DNA from: Armatimonadota bacterium
GTDB lineage: Bacteria; Armatimonadota; UBA5829
Direction of reading: 5' to 3'
NCBI GenBank assembly: GCA_023474015.1
Contig: JAMCYN010000167.1
Span: 11,559-75,558 of the forward strand
Length of the DNA stretch: 64,000 bases
Positions 18,175-25,412 of this stretch are shown in pieces (position 1 is the first letter of the stretch; every line of letters starts with the position of its first letter). The translations under genes were made by a program, and so were the position numbers. The notes under the pieces are model-generated. The model saw only the letters and a program-made list of their open reading frames with translations. It was not told the DNA's origin and ran no database searches.

Positions 18175-18735
18175 TCATTGAACGAGTTCAGCCAGCCTGC
18201 GGTGAAGGTCAAGAGCCGGTATGGCTGACATAGTGAGCATTTGAGTTCTGTACGCAAAGGATGGTTCATCTGACAAACCCGCATCTATCGACGCATGCTT
18301 TCCAAAAAGGCGGAAGAGATCATCGAATGAACCAGTTGTAGTCGCGATGCGTGCGTATGACTGGCGAGAACGAGTCAAGCCTTGAAGGAAATCTTTCTCC
18401 ATGGCTTTGTGACCATATTCTATGTCATCATCAAACTCAAGCAGCAGGTTTTGGAGGACATACGCGTCAATCTGATCAGCAAGTATCGCACCATTCTTCG
18501 GACCAGCAACCTCGCGTGCCACAAGGCGGCAGAAGTAGACCATTACATGCAAGAAATCGTAGAGTAAGTAGAAACCTCGTATATTTCGCTCTAGAGTGTC
18601 AGGTATGGCTCGCTCTACGTTCTTCCAACACGAAAAGCCGCCGTGTAAAATAAGACACGCTATCTCTTCTAGCGCCGCCTTATTGGGGCAACTTTCGTTT
18701 CTACTGCTAGAGAGTTCTTGCCAAAGCCAACGCAT
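18175..18735 (-). CDS. Hypothetical helical protein
   Basis: 186-residue protein I do not recognise. ATG at 18735 is well supported by AAGGAG nine bases upstream, whereas the longer open frame continues into repeat DNA. The sequence is soluble and mostly helical (ERNIRGFYLLYDFLHVMVYFCRL, LQNLLLEFDDDIEYGHKAM), with a Cys-containing N-terminal third. Codon and residue use are less GC-driven than in neighbours. It follows the nucleotidyltransferase gene on the same strand after a heptad-containing gap. No function is proposed. Confidence 0.6.
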   Translation of the reverse strand: MRWLWQELSSSRNESCPNKAALEEIACLILHGGFSCWKNVERAIPDTLERNIRGFYLLYDFLHVMVYFCRLVAREVAGPKNGAILADQIDAYVLQNLLLEFDDDIEYGHKAMEKDFLQGLTRSRQSYARIATTTGSFDDLFRLFGKHASIDAGLSDEPSFAYRTQMLTMSAIPALDLHRRLAELVQ

Positions 18736-18864
18736 TGAAACATCTCCTTCGCTATTTCGTCCTATCCCTGAGCCAAAACAGCCGCGTATGCTTGCTTTAC
18801 GAGACAATGGTATTCCGAAGCAACCAAGAGCTCCGCAGGAGCCTCGCTCACCCGGGTTGCGCAT

Positions 18865-18899
18865 TCCAGACTCTCCACCCTCCACTCTCAGCTCTCCAC
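18865..18899. repeat. Heptad array (GTGGAGA type)
   Basis: On the minus strand GTGGAGA-GCTGAGA-GTGGAGG-GTGGAGA-GTCTGGA, period 7, between the nucleotidyltransferase and the 186-residue hypothetical gene. Confidence 0.75.
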
Positions 18900-18908
18900 T
18901 GATTTCGG

Positions 18909-19955
18909 CTACTTCCCATTCCTTCGTATCGGATCCACAATCACCCCGTCGAACACCGCCGCGCTGGATTTCACGCTGCATTTTTCGCCGACCACGCAGC
19001 GCTCCAGCATCGTGTTGCGCATGACGGTGGCGCCGTGCCAGAGCACGCTTTGTTTGACTACCGCGCCCTCTTCAAGAACGCAGTCATCGGCGAGGATCGA
19101 GTATTCGAGGAGCTTCGCGCCCGCCTCTATGCGGCAGTTGTTGCCGATGACGACGGGGTAGCCGATCTCAGCGGTCGGGTCGATCTGGACATTCGAGCCC
19201 ATCCACACATACTTCTTGACCTCGGGGACGGGAATCTTGATATCCACGCGGCCGCTGAGCGCATCGCGGTGCGCCTCTTGATACTGCTTCAGGCTCCCGA
19301 CGTCTTTCCAATAGCTCGAGGTGAGATAGCCGTAGAATCGGGTCTTCTGTTCGAGCAGGAGGGGGAAGAGGTTGGCGCCGAAGCCGTATTGGACTCCTTT
19401 GGGGATCAGTTCGAAGACGTGCCTGTCGAAGATATAGACGCCGGTGTTCGCGGAGTTGCTGAAGACTACCTCACCCTTGGGTTTTTCGAGGAAGCGTGTG
19501 ATGCGGCCACGGTCGTTCAATAGCGCGATGCCGTATTCAGACGGGTCGTCCACCAGCGAGAGGCCTATCGTCGCCAGGGCCTTTTTCTGCTCGTGGAACC
19601 GCACCAGCTTCTTGAGGTCGATGTCCGCAAGATCATCCCCGCCGACGACAACGAACGTGCCCTCGTCGAAGAAATCCTCGCATCGCTTCACGCTCCCGGC
19701 GTCGCCCCAGAGACGATCCTCCGGGGAGTAGTGTATCTTGACGCCCCACTTCTTCCCGTCGCCAAAGTAGCCCTGAATCTGGTCGCCGAGGTAATGGAGG
19801 TTGACCATTATCTCCTTAAAGCCGTTTTTGGCGAGCATCTCGACGATGTGCTCCATGACCGGCTTGTTGACTATAGGCACCAGCGGCTTGGGGACGTTTC
19901 TTGTTAACGGATCGAGCCGGGAACCGACACCGGCGGCCAGGATCATAGCTTTCAT
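18909..19955 (-). CDS. Sugar-phosphate nucleotidyltransferase (GDP-mannose pyrophosphorylase-like)
   Basis: 348-residue NDP-sugar synthase. LAAGVGSRLDPLTRNVPKPL (7-26) is the nucleotidyl-binding loop; GGDDL, EKPKGE and WKDVGS follow. The C-terminal third is a left-handed beta-helix (VIGNNCRIEAGAKL..., ATVMRNTMLERCVVGEKCSV). The layout is that of mannose-1-phosphate guanylyltransferase or glucose-1-phosphate adenylyl/thymidylyl enzymes of the bifunctional-like type; GDP-mannose synthesis is the best guess. The next genes on the same strand encode a DegT aminotransferase and the S23-like protein, so activated-sugar synthesis is likely. Confidence 0.85.
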   Translation of the reverse strand: MKAMILAAGVGSRLDPLTRNVPKPLVPIVNKPVMEHIVEMLAKNGFKEIMVNLHYLGDQIQGYFGDGKKWGVKIHYSPEDRLWGDAGSVKRCEDFFDEGTFVVVGGDDLADIDLKKLVRFHEQKKALATIGLSLVDDPSEYGIALLNDRGRITRFLEKPKGEVVFSNSANTGVYIFDRHVFELIPKGVQYGFGANLFPLLLEQKTRFYGYLTSSYWKDVGSLKQYQEAHRDALSGRVDIKIPVPEVKKYVWMGSNVQIDPTAEIGYPVVIGNNCRIEAGAKLLEYSILADDCVLEEGAVVKQSVLWHGATVMRNTMLERCVVGEKCSVKSSAAVFDGVIVDPIRRNGK

Positions 19956-19973
19956 TTGGACAGATCACCTTTG

Positions 19974-20011
19974 TTGAGAATTGAGAATTAAGAATTAAGA
20001 ATTAAGAATGG
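19974..20011. repeat. Left heptad arm flanking the four-helix-bundle gene
   Basis: GAGAATT-GAGAATT-AAGAATT-AAGAATT-AAGAATG then GGTCCC. A strict 7-bp period, inverted relative to 20378-20413. It encodes the last residues and the stop of the S23-like gene. Confidence 0.9.
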
Positions 20012-20366
20012 GTCCCTGTGCCGGGTGCTCTTTGGTAGTTTTTACTATGGAAGCTAATATCCGCAGGAGTTCATCGACGCGCGTCAACTCTGTTGATACA
20101 GCTAGAGTCGTCAGGTCGGATTCTTGCAGAAGCCGAAGCCAATACTTTGTTTCGCGAGCCTCTTTTAATGCTATAGACATTTTCGAGACGAAGTCCTTTC
20201 GGCTTTGCGCTGAAGAAGCTTCTTCTACATTCGCGCCTATGCTCGTTCCGCTTCGAAGTAACTGTTTGGAAACCACGTATTCGCGCTCGTCTCGCAGCTC
20301 ACAGTAGAGTCGGATAATCTCCAACGCGAACTTGAAGCTTTTCTCCTGCACGACGTTCCGTGTCAT
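19995..20366 (-). CDS. Four-helix-bundle protein (S23/IVP family)
   Basis: 123-residue protein of the S23 intervening-sequence family: KSFKFALEIIRLYCELRD, LLRSGTSIGANVEEASSAQSRKDFVSKMSIALKEARETKYWLRLL. Relatives are encoded in 23S rRNA intervening sequences, and the same fold occurs in Avd of diversity-generating retroelements; the family's molecular role is otherwise unclear. ATG at 20366 follows GGAGGCTCGT. The gene is enclosed by inverted 7-bp tandem arrays, and its last residues (PILNS) and stop are encoded by the array. It lies between two polysaccharide genes with which it shares no obvious function. Confidence 0.92.
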   Translation of the reverse strand: MTRNVVQEKSFKFALEIIRLYCELRDEREYVVSKQLLRSGTSIGANVEEASSAQSRKDFVSKMSIALKEARETKYWLRLLQESDLTTLAVSTELTRVDELLRILASIVKTTKEHPAQGPILNS

Positions 20367-20377
20367 ACGAGCCTCCG

Positions 20378-20413
20378 CAATTCTTAACTCTCAATTCTTA
20401 ATTCTTAATTAAA
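20378..20413. repeat. Right heptad arm flanking the four-helix-bundle gene
   Basis: CAATTCT-TAACTCT-CAATTCT-TAATTCT-TAATTAA, period 7, complementary to the left arm. The stop codon of the DegT gene (20409-20411) lies in this arm. Confidence 0.9.
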
Positions 20414-21518
20414 CAAGCTCCTTCACCGCTTCCCGCACGGCTTTGGCCACGATTTCTCTGTCCTCGGCGGAAAGCTCCGGCAGGATCGGCAGGCTCAGGA
20501 CCTCCCTGGCGGCGCGCTCGGACTCGGGCAGGTCGCCTTCCTTATAGCCCATATTAAGATACGCGGGCTGGAGGTGGAGCGAGCCGGGATAGTATACCCC
20601 TGATCCGACACCGCGCTCCTGCAGCTTCGCCTTGAGCTCGTCGCGCTTCGCCAAACGCACGGTGAACTGATGGTAGATGTGATAATTCTCGGGAGCGCTT
20701 GCGGGCAACTGGAGCGGAAGCCCGGCGAACGCATCTATGTAATACGCCGCGTTGGCGCGTCGGGCGTCGTTCCACTGCTGAATCTTTTTCAGCTTGACGC
20801 GCAGGATGGCCGCCTGGATCTCATCGAGCCGGCTGCAATAGCCCACGTGCTCGTAAAAATAGGTCTTGCCCTGACCGTGGGACCTGAGCGACTTGGCCAT
20901 CGCCGCCACGTTCTCATCGCAGGTGAGCACCATTCCGCCGTCGCCGCAGCCCCCGAGGTTCTTGGTGGGATAGAAGCTAAGCGTCGAGGCGTCGCCGTAA
21001 GCCCCCATACCCCTGCCTTTGCGTGCCGCGCCTATGGCCTGGGCGCCATCGTAGATCACTTTCAGATTGTGCTTCCTGGCGATAGCCTCGAACTTATCGG
21101 TATTCGCGCACTGCCCATAAAGATGAACAGGCAGAATGGCGCGGGTGCGGTCTGTAATCTTATCTTCGACTTTCGCGGGGTCCAGGTTGAAATCGTTCGG
21201 ATCGATATCGGCGTAGACAGGCTTCGCCCCGACCATGAGTATCGCCTCGGTCGTGGCGACGAATGTGAACGGCGTGGTGATGACCTCGTCTCCGGGGCCG
21301 ATCCCGCAAGCGGCGAGCGCTATCACTATCGCGTCCGTGCCGGAGTTGACGGCGATGCCATAGCCCGCCTCGCACACGGCTGCAATCTCGGATTCGAGCC
21401 CCGCCACATTTGGACCAAGAATGAACTGGCCTGAATCAAGGACCTGCCGCACCGCCGTGGATATCTCGTCTTTGAGAGCCAGGTATTGTGCCGTGGGATT
21501 TGCAAGCGGTATAGCCAA
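20409..21518 (-). CDS. DegT/DnrJ/EryC1 sugar aminotransferase
   Basis: PLP-dependent aminotransferase of 369 residues, acting on nucleotide-linked keto sugars. It shows GIAVNSGTDAIVIAL, TTPFTFVATTEAI, DGAQAIGA and SFYPTKNLGGCGDGG with the PLP lysine. The start is TTG at 21518 behind AAAAGGAG; the open frame continues far upstream only as antisense of the redox operon. The substrate is unknown but should be a dTDP-, UDP- or GDP-keto sugar given the neighbouring nucleotidyltransferase. Confidence 0.93.
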   Translation of the reverse strand: MAIPLANPTAQYLALKDEISTAVRQVLDSGQFILGPNVAGLESEIAAVCEAGYGIAVNSGTDAIVIALAACGIGPGDEVITTPFTFVATTEAILMVGAKPVYADIDPNDFNLDPAKVEDKITDRTRAILPVHLYGQCANTDKFEAIARKHNLKVIYDGAQAIGAARKGRGMGAYGDASTLSFYPTKNLGGCGDGGMVLTCDENVAAMAKSLRSHGQGKTYFYEHVGYCSRLDEIQAAILRVKLKKIQQWNDARRANAAYYIDAFAGLPLQLPASAPENYHIYHQFTVRLAKRDELKAKLQERGVGSGVYYPGSLHLQPAYLNMGYKEGDLPESERAAREVLSLPILPELSAEDREIVAKAVREAVKELV

Positions 21519-21609
21519 TGGTATTACTCCTTTTCGCTGACAATCTGGGGCCATGCGGCGGTGCATGGGGTTCGCGCACTTTGTCACGAGCGCCATCGCT
21601 TCAGTTAGT

Positions 21610-21638
21610 ATTATCCAGCTTTGGGAAGATGCTGTCAA
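21610..21638 (-). promoter_or_regulatory. Promoter of the DegT gene
   Basis: Minus-strand TTGACA (21638-21633), 17-bp spacer, GATAAT (21615-21610). It is divergent from the redox operon promoter, with the two -35 boxes about 16 bp apart. Confidence 0.75.
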
Positions 21639-21654
21639 ATCAGGGGGAAGGGAG

Positions 21655-21691
21655 TTGACGGCATCGGGATATTTGGCTATAATACCAAATA
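21655..21691 (+). promoter_or_regulatory. Redox-operon promoter with palindromic operator
   Basis: TTGACG (21655-21660), 17-bp spacer, TATAAT (21678-21683). A perfect inverted repeat TATTTGG-N8-CCAAATA (21670-21691) straddles the -10, so a bound dimeric regulator would block transcription. The regulator is not encoded next to the operon. Confidence 0.78.
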
Positions 21692-21713
21692 AGTGACACC
21701 AAAGGAGGCTGAA

Positions 21714-21947
21714 GTGAAGAAGATACAGATTCTGGGCACGGGCTGCCCGAAGTGCAACAAGCTCTCCGAAGTGGCTAAAGAAGCCGCCGAGTCGCTTGGT
21801 ATCGACTACGAGTTCGAGAAAGTCTCCGACATTCAGCAGATAATGCGCTTCGGCGTGATGGTGACTCCGGCGCTGGTGGTCGACGGGGAGGTTAAGGTCG
21901 CCGGCAAAGTCCCGAGCATTCAAGAGATCAAGGCAATGATAGCCTGA
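21714..21947 (+). CDS. Thioredoxin-like small redox protein (redox-active disulfide protein 2 type)
   Basis: 77-residue glutaredoxin/thioredoxin-fold protein with CPKC active site (Cys11, Cys14), cis-Pro loop VMVTPALVVDG and the ending GKVPSIQEIKAMI typical of the small disulfide proteins found beside permeases and metal-resistance genes. GTG at 21714 is chosen because AAAGGAGG ends six bases before it. It is the first gene of a seven-gene operon and probably hands electrons to the downstream redox partners. Confidence 0.9.
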   Translation: MKKIQILGTGCPKCNKLSEVAKEAAESLGIDYEFEKVSDIQQIMRFGVMVTPALVVDGEVKVAGKVPSIQEIKAMIA

Positions 21948-21959
21948 GAGGAGATCAAC

Positions 21960-22343
21960 TTGGTAAAGAGGAAGAACGTCGTCGCGGCTGTCCCTGAGTG
22001 CACGGTCATAGTGTGTTCCGGAGCCTGCAACGTCGGCCAGATAACCAACGAGGTTGGAAAGAGGCTGGATACCGAGGGGACGGCCCAGTTCTTTTGCCTC
22101 GCGGGGATCGGAGGCTGCATTACGGGTATGGTGGCGTCCGTGGGCGCGGCCAACAAAGTTCTCATGATCGATGGCTGCCCGTTCGGTTGCGGAAAGATTA
22201 TACTGGACAGTGCGGGGATTGAGGATTACGAGTACATGGTCGTGACCGACCTGGGCATTGAGAAGGTCCATAATTTCGCGGTCGTCGAGGAGGATGTGTT
22301 GCGCGTTCTCGCCGCGAGCCGCGAAAGGTTCAAGGGGGATTGA
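21960..22343 (+). CDS. Putative zinc-binding DGC-domain protein
   Basis: 127-residue protein with conserved cysteines in VIVCSGACNVGQITNEVG, FFCLAGIGGCITGM and the diagnostic DGCPFGCGK. This is the DGC family, annotated as zinc-binding and of unknown function. The start is TTG at 21960 with AGGAG eight bases before. It lies 12 bp after the disulfide protein and 3 bp before the first thioredoxin gene. The context suggests thiol or metal handling; exact role unknown. Confidence 0.85.
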   Translation: MVKRKNVVAAVPECTVIVCSGACNVGQITNEVGKRLDTEGTAQFFCLAGIGGCITGMVASVGAANKVLMIDGCPFGCGKIILDSAGIEDYEYMVVTDLGIEKVHNFAVVEEDVLRVLAASRERFKGD

Positions 22344-22346
22344 ACT

Positions 22347-22805
22347 ATGAGATTGCGTTGGTTACTCGTTGTAATGGTATCTGCTTCGTTGCTTGTCTCG
22401 GCTGGGGCGGCTCCGGCAGCGGAGAAGAGCAAGGCTCCAGCCAAGCCGCCCGCTAAGGCATCCGCGAAGAAGGCTGAACCGAAGACTCCGGCCAAGCTGC
22501 CGAGGTTCCTGGAACTCGGCTCTACCAAATGCGTCCCGTGCAAGATGATGATGCCTATTGTTGAAGACCTCAAGAAGACATACAAGGGCAAGCTGGAAGT
22601 GGTGTTCATCGACGTTTGGGATAAGCCGAAGGAGGCCGAGAAGTACAAAGTGCAAAGCATTCCCACCCAGGTGCTCTTCGATGCCAAGGGCAAGGAGTTT
22701 TTTCGCCACACGGGCTTCTTCCCGAAAAAGGACATCCTGGACGTATTCAAGAGGCAGGGGATCGACCTGAACAAGCCCGCCAAGCCCAAGACGGAGAAGA
22801 AGTAG
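22347..22805 (+). CDS. Exported thioredoxin-fold protein
   Basis: 152 residues. An N-terminal signal sequence or anchor (WLLVVMVSASLLVSAGAAPA) and a Lys/Pro/Ala-rich linker (to about 50) are followed by a thioredoxin domain with CVPC (Cys62, Cys65), the cis-Pro SIPTQVLFD and a KPKTEKK tail. It should act outside the cytoplasm as a disulfide reductase, with electrons from the CcdA-like protein encoded next. Confidence 0.9.
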   Translation: MRLRWLLVVMVSASLLVSAGAAPAAEKSKAPAKPPAKASAKKAEPKTPAKLPRFLELGSTKCVPCKMMMPIVEDLKKTYKGKLEVVFIDVWDKPKEAEKYKVQSIPTQVLFDAKGKEFFRHTGFFPKKDILDVFKRQGIDLNKPAKPKTEKK

Positions 22806-22806
22806 C

Positions 22807-23508
22807 GTGGAACAGCTTTTCACCGTAATGAGCAAGGCGATCGAGGGCTCTGTGGGCGTGGCTCTGTGGGCGGCGTTCGTGTGGGGAATCCTGAGCGTGG
22901 TCCTGAGTCCGTGCCACCTGTCGAGCATTCCGCTGATCATCGGGTTCATCAGTGGCCAGGGAGTGAATGACCGCGGGGGAGCGCTCAAGACTTCATCCAT
23001 GTTCGCGCTGGGGATACTGATAACCATCGCGCTGATAGGCGTGATAACCGCCGCGATGGGGCGCATGTACGGCGACCTGGGCGGGTACGTCACATATTTT
23101 ATGGTGGCGCTGTTCCTGATTTTGGGTTTGGCGATGATCGGTATCATCCCAATGCCGTCGTCCATCTCGGGCCGGGTCACGGGCTATAAGGGCCGGGGGC
23201 TGCTGGGGGCGTTCATTCTGGGCCTTGTGTTCGGAGTAGCGCTGGGGCCATGCACGTTCGCGTTCATGGGGCCGGTGCTCGGAGTGAGTTTCGCGGCGGC
23301 GAAGAAGCACATGCTGTTCTCGATAGCACTGCTCGCGCTCTACGGGATCGGCCACTGCGCGGTTATCGTGTTCGCCGGAACCTCCGTTGGGGCGGTGCAG
23401 CGGTATCTGAACTGGAACGAGAAATCACACGGCGCGGTGATCCTCAGGCGCATCTGCGGCGTGCTCGTGATCTACGGCGCGTATGTGATCTATGCCGCCA
23501 GGACATAA
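22807..23508 (+). CDS. CcdA/DsbD-type transmembrane electron carrier
   Basis: 233-residue membrane protein with about six hydrophobic helices and the two family cysteines in SVVLSPCHLSSIP and GVALGPCTFAFMGP. CcdA proteins pass electrons from cytoplasmic thioredoxin to extracytoplasmic thioredoxin-like partners. GTG at 22807 begins two bases after the previous stop. Wedged between a thioredoxin gene and a permease gene, it is the likely trans-membrane relay of this operon. Confidence 0.92.
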   Translation: MEQLFTVMSKAIEGSVGVALWAAFVWGILSVVLSPCHLSSIPLIIGFISGQGVNDRGGALKTSSMFALGILITIALIGVITAAMGRMYGDLGGYVTYFMVALFLILGLAMIGIIPMPSSISGRVTGYKGRGLLGAFILGLVFGVALGPCTFAFMGPVLGVSFAAAKKHMLFSIALLALYGIGHCAVIVFAGTSVGAVQRYLNWNEKSHGAVILRRICGVLVIYGAYVIYAART

Positions 23509-23514
23509 GGCTTA

Positions 23515-24597
23515 TTGCGGGGAGGCTCTTTAATCACGAAAACACGAACGAACAGGGAACAGAAGGGAAGCCGTCGAGCGGGGCTGTGGGGGATGGTGTT
23601 CAAGGGGCTCGTACTTGGAGTATGCTGGTACGGACTCTACAGTTATCTCCAACCGCTGGCCGGATGGCTCACCTACAGCGTGCTGGGACTCCGTCGGGGC
23701 GGCGAGGCGGGCAGCGCGGTCGCGTTCTTCATATTCGAGGCTCCGAAGGTGCTGATGCTGCTCCTGCTGGTCGTGTTCGGAGTCGGCATCATCAGATCGT
23801 TCTTCACCCCGGAAAGAACACGGCAGTTGCTCGTGGGGCGCAGGGAGTTCGTGGGCAACGTGCTCGCCGCCGGGCTGGGCATCCCCACACCCTTCTGCAC
23901 CTGCTCTGCAATCCCGCTGTTCCTGGGGTTCGTTGAGGCGGGAATTCCGCTCGGGGTCACGCTCTCTTTTCTGATATCGGCGCCGATGGTGAACGAGGTC
24001 GCCCTGGTGCTGTTGTTCGGCATGTTCGGATGGAAGGTGGCGGCGCTGTACGCGTCCACGGGCCTTTTCATCGCGATAATGGCCGGCTGGGTAATCGGCA
24101 AGCTCGGGATGGAGCGGTATGTCGAAAGTTGGGTCTACGAGACACCGATGGGCAAGCTGCAACTCGAACCCGAGAAACTCACCTGGGTCGACCGGATCGA
24201 CGTCGGCAAGACCGCCGTGCGCGAGATAGTGGGCAAGGTGTGGCCGTATGTGCTGGCGGGGATCGCGGTAGGCTCGGCGATTCACGGCTGGGTCCCCGAA
24301 GGGTTGATGGCGTCGTTTATGGGCAAGCACGTATGGTGGTCGGTGCCGGTGGCGGTGCTCCTCGGCGTGCCGATGTATTCGAACGCGGCGGGGATCATAC
24401 CCGTGGTCCAGGCGCTGCTGGAGAAGGGCGCCGCGCTGGGAACGGTGCTGGCGTTTATGATGGCTGTGATCGGCCTGTCGTTGCCGGAATGCGTCATCCT
24501 GCGCAAGGTTCTCAAGATTCAGTTGATCGGAGTATTTGTGGGGGTAGTGGCGTTCGGCATAATGGCGGTCGGCTATGTATTCAATCTTCTTCTTTAG
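23515..24597 (+). CDS. Permease of the DUF318/ArsP family
   Basis: About 360 residues with eight or more membrane helices and the signature IPTPFCTCSAIPLFLGF, whose Cys pair is typical of this family, which includes the trivalent organoarsenical exporter ArsP. GVPMYSNAAGIIPV and SLPECVILRKVL are further family marks. The start is unsettled: TTG 23515 is in frame, but GGGGAGG (23518-23524) points to a start near 23531 where a CACGAAAA repeat now lies, and ATG 23593 is a good alternative. The substrate is unproven; a thiol-reactive solute fits the redox neighbours. Confidence 0.88.
   Translation: MRGGSLITKTRTNREQKGSRRAGLWGMVFKGLVLGVCWYGLYSYLQPLAGWLTYSVLGLRRGGEAGSAVAFFIFEAPKVLMLLLLVVFGVGIIRSFFTPERTRQLLVGRREFVGNVLAAGLGIPTPFCTCSAIPLFLGFVEAGIPLGVTLSFLISAPMVNEVALVLLFGMFGWKVAALYASTGLFIAIMAGWVIGKLGMERYVESWVYETPMGKLQLEPEKLTWVDRIDVGKTAVREIVGKVWPYVLAGIAVGSAIHGWVPEGLMASFMGKHVWWSVPVAVLLGVPMYSNAAGIIPVVQALLEKGAALGTVLAFMMAVIGLSLPECVILRKVLKIQLIGVFVGVVAFGIMAVGYVFNLLL
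23532..23557. repeat. CACGAAAA-type repeat at the permease start
   Basis: ATCACGA-AAACACGA-ACGAACAGGG just after a strong ribosome-binding site. A relative lies inverted at 60763-60783. Confidence 0.65.
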
Positions 24598-24663
24598 GTG
24601 AGGCTGGTAGAGCTTGATTTGTGCGTCGCTTGGGTAAAGACACCTAAAAGGGGGCGATCAGCA

Positions 24664-25068
24664 ATGAAAAGAAGATACATACCGATCTGGGTTATTGTGG
24701 CGGTGATAGCGTCGGCCTTATACGCGGCCCCGCCCGCCAAGCCGAAGTCCAAGCCGGACACGTGCCCGGCGAAGTCTGTCGCCGGCCCGAAGCTTCCGGT
24801 TTTCCTGGAGCTTGGCGCCACGTGGTGCGGAGCGTGCCGGTCGATGGTGCCTGTCATCAACGATCTCAAGAAGGAATACAAGGGCAAGGTCAACTTCCAG
24901 TATATAGACATCGACAAGGACAAGACCGCCGTGAAGAAATATAAGATCGACGCCATTCCTGTCCTGGTGTTCTTTGACAAGAACGGCAAGCAGGTCTACA
25001 AGCACGTTGGCGCTCTATCGAAAGACGAGATTAGGAAGCAGTTCGCGAAGATGGGAATCAAGAAGTAG
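24664..25068 (+). CDS. Second exported thioredoxin-fold protein
   Basis: 134 residues. A signal sequence (IPIWVIVAVIASALYAAPP) is followed by a thioredoxin domain with ATWCGACRSM (Cys55, Cys58) and AIPVLVFFD. An extra cysteine (Cys34) lies in the linker. ATG at 24664 follows GGGGCGAT; the longer open frame lacks a ribosome site. It parallels the first thioredoxin of the operon, so the two may serve different partners of the CcdA relay. Confidence 0.9.
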   Translation: MKRRYIPIWVIVAVIASALYAAPPAKPKSKPDTCPAKSVAGPKLPVFLELGATWCGACRSMVPVINDLKKEYKGKVNFQYIDIDKDKTAVKKYKIDAIPVLVFFDKNGKQVYKHVGALSKDEIRKQFAKMGIKK

Positions 25069-25074
25069 TGCGAA

Positions 25075-25095
25075 GTTTGGAATGCGGAGTGAGGA
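25075..25095. repeat. Short heptad array (ATGCGGA type)
   Basis: GTTTGGA-ATGCGGA-GTGAGGA in the 35-bp gap between the second thioredoxin and the last gene. Its final unit also supplies the GAGG ribosome-binding site of that gene. Confidence 0.6.
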
Positions 25096-25103
25096 GCAAC
25101 GCC

Positions 25104-25406
25104 TTGTCAAAAGCAACTATCAAAGCCGGAGTCTGCGGCTTCACAACAATAGTAAACGCATCGACCGAGGACATGCAGAACGTGTCATTCGAGATCGAGA
25201 CCGACTGCGCGAAGGTGAAGAACCTCGCGGCGAACCTATCGACCGTCGATGCCTATCAGGAACTCGGCGAGGGCCGGGAGGGCGTGATAATGAGCGCCAA
25301 TATGGGCTGCTGCCTGGGCTGCATTGTTCCTAACGGCATATCGAAGGCGATGCAGGTCACAGCGAGTTTAATGCTGCCGGCGGGGTGTTCGATTGAGATA
25401 GAGTAG
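25104..25406 (+). CDS. Small cysteine-rich protein (DUF6951-like)
   Basis: 100-residue cytoplasmic protein with Cys residues in KAGVCGFTT, ETDCAKV, MGCCLGCIVPNG and AGCSIEIE. The composition and layout match the DUF6951-type small proteins seen with permeases and thioredoxins, though this name is from memory of the family. The start TTG at 25104 follows GAGGAG; an in-frame GTG at 25068 overlaps the previous stop and is a weaker choice. Metal or persulfide binding is plausible from its five or more cysteines. Confidence 0.65.
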   Translation: MSKATIKAGVCGFTTIVNASTEDMQNVSFEIETDCAKVKNLAANLSTVDAYQELGEGREGVIMSANMGCCLGCIVPNGISKAMQVTASLMLPAGCSIEIE

Positions 25407-25412
25407 CGGGCC

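Noticed and set aside
17985..18233. Open frame of 82 codons whose ATG overlaps the toxin stop (ATGA)
   Set aside because: There is no ribosome-binding site, the sequence resembles no family and it runs antisense into the supported 186-residue gene; the overlap alone is not enough.
18909..19955. Long open frames antisense to the nucleotidyltransferase and other GC-rich genes
   Set aside because: They mirror the codon structure of the real genes, lack start signals and encode low-complexity Arg/Ala/Gly-rich products.
19974..20413. Diversity-generating retroelement
   Set aside because: No reverse transcriptase and no template/variable repeat pair are present; only the four-helix-bundle fold is shared with Avd.
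20409..22271. A 620-codon frame containing the DegT gene
   Set aside because: The first 250 codons are antisense of the redox operon; TTG at 21518 with AAAAGGAG gives the family N-terminus.
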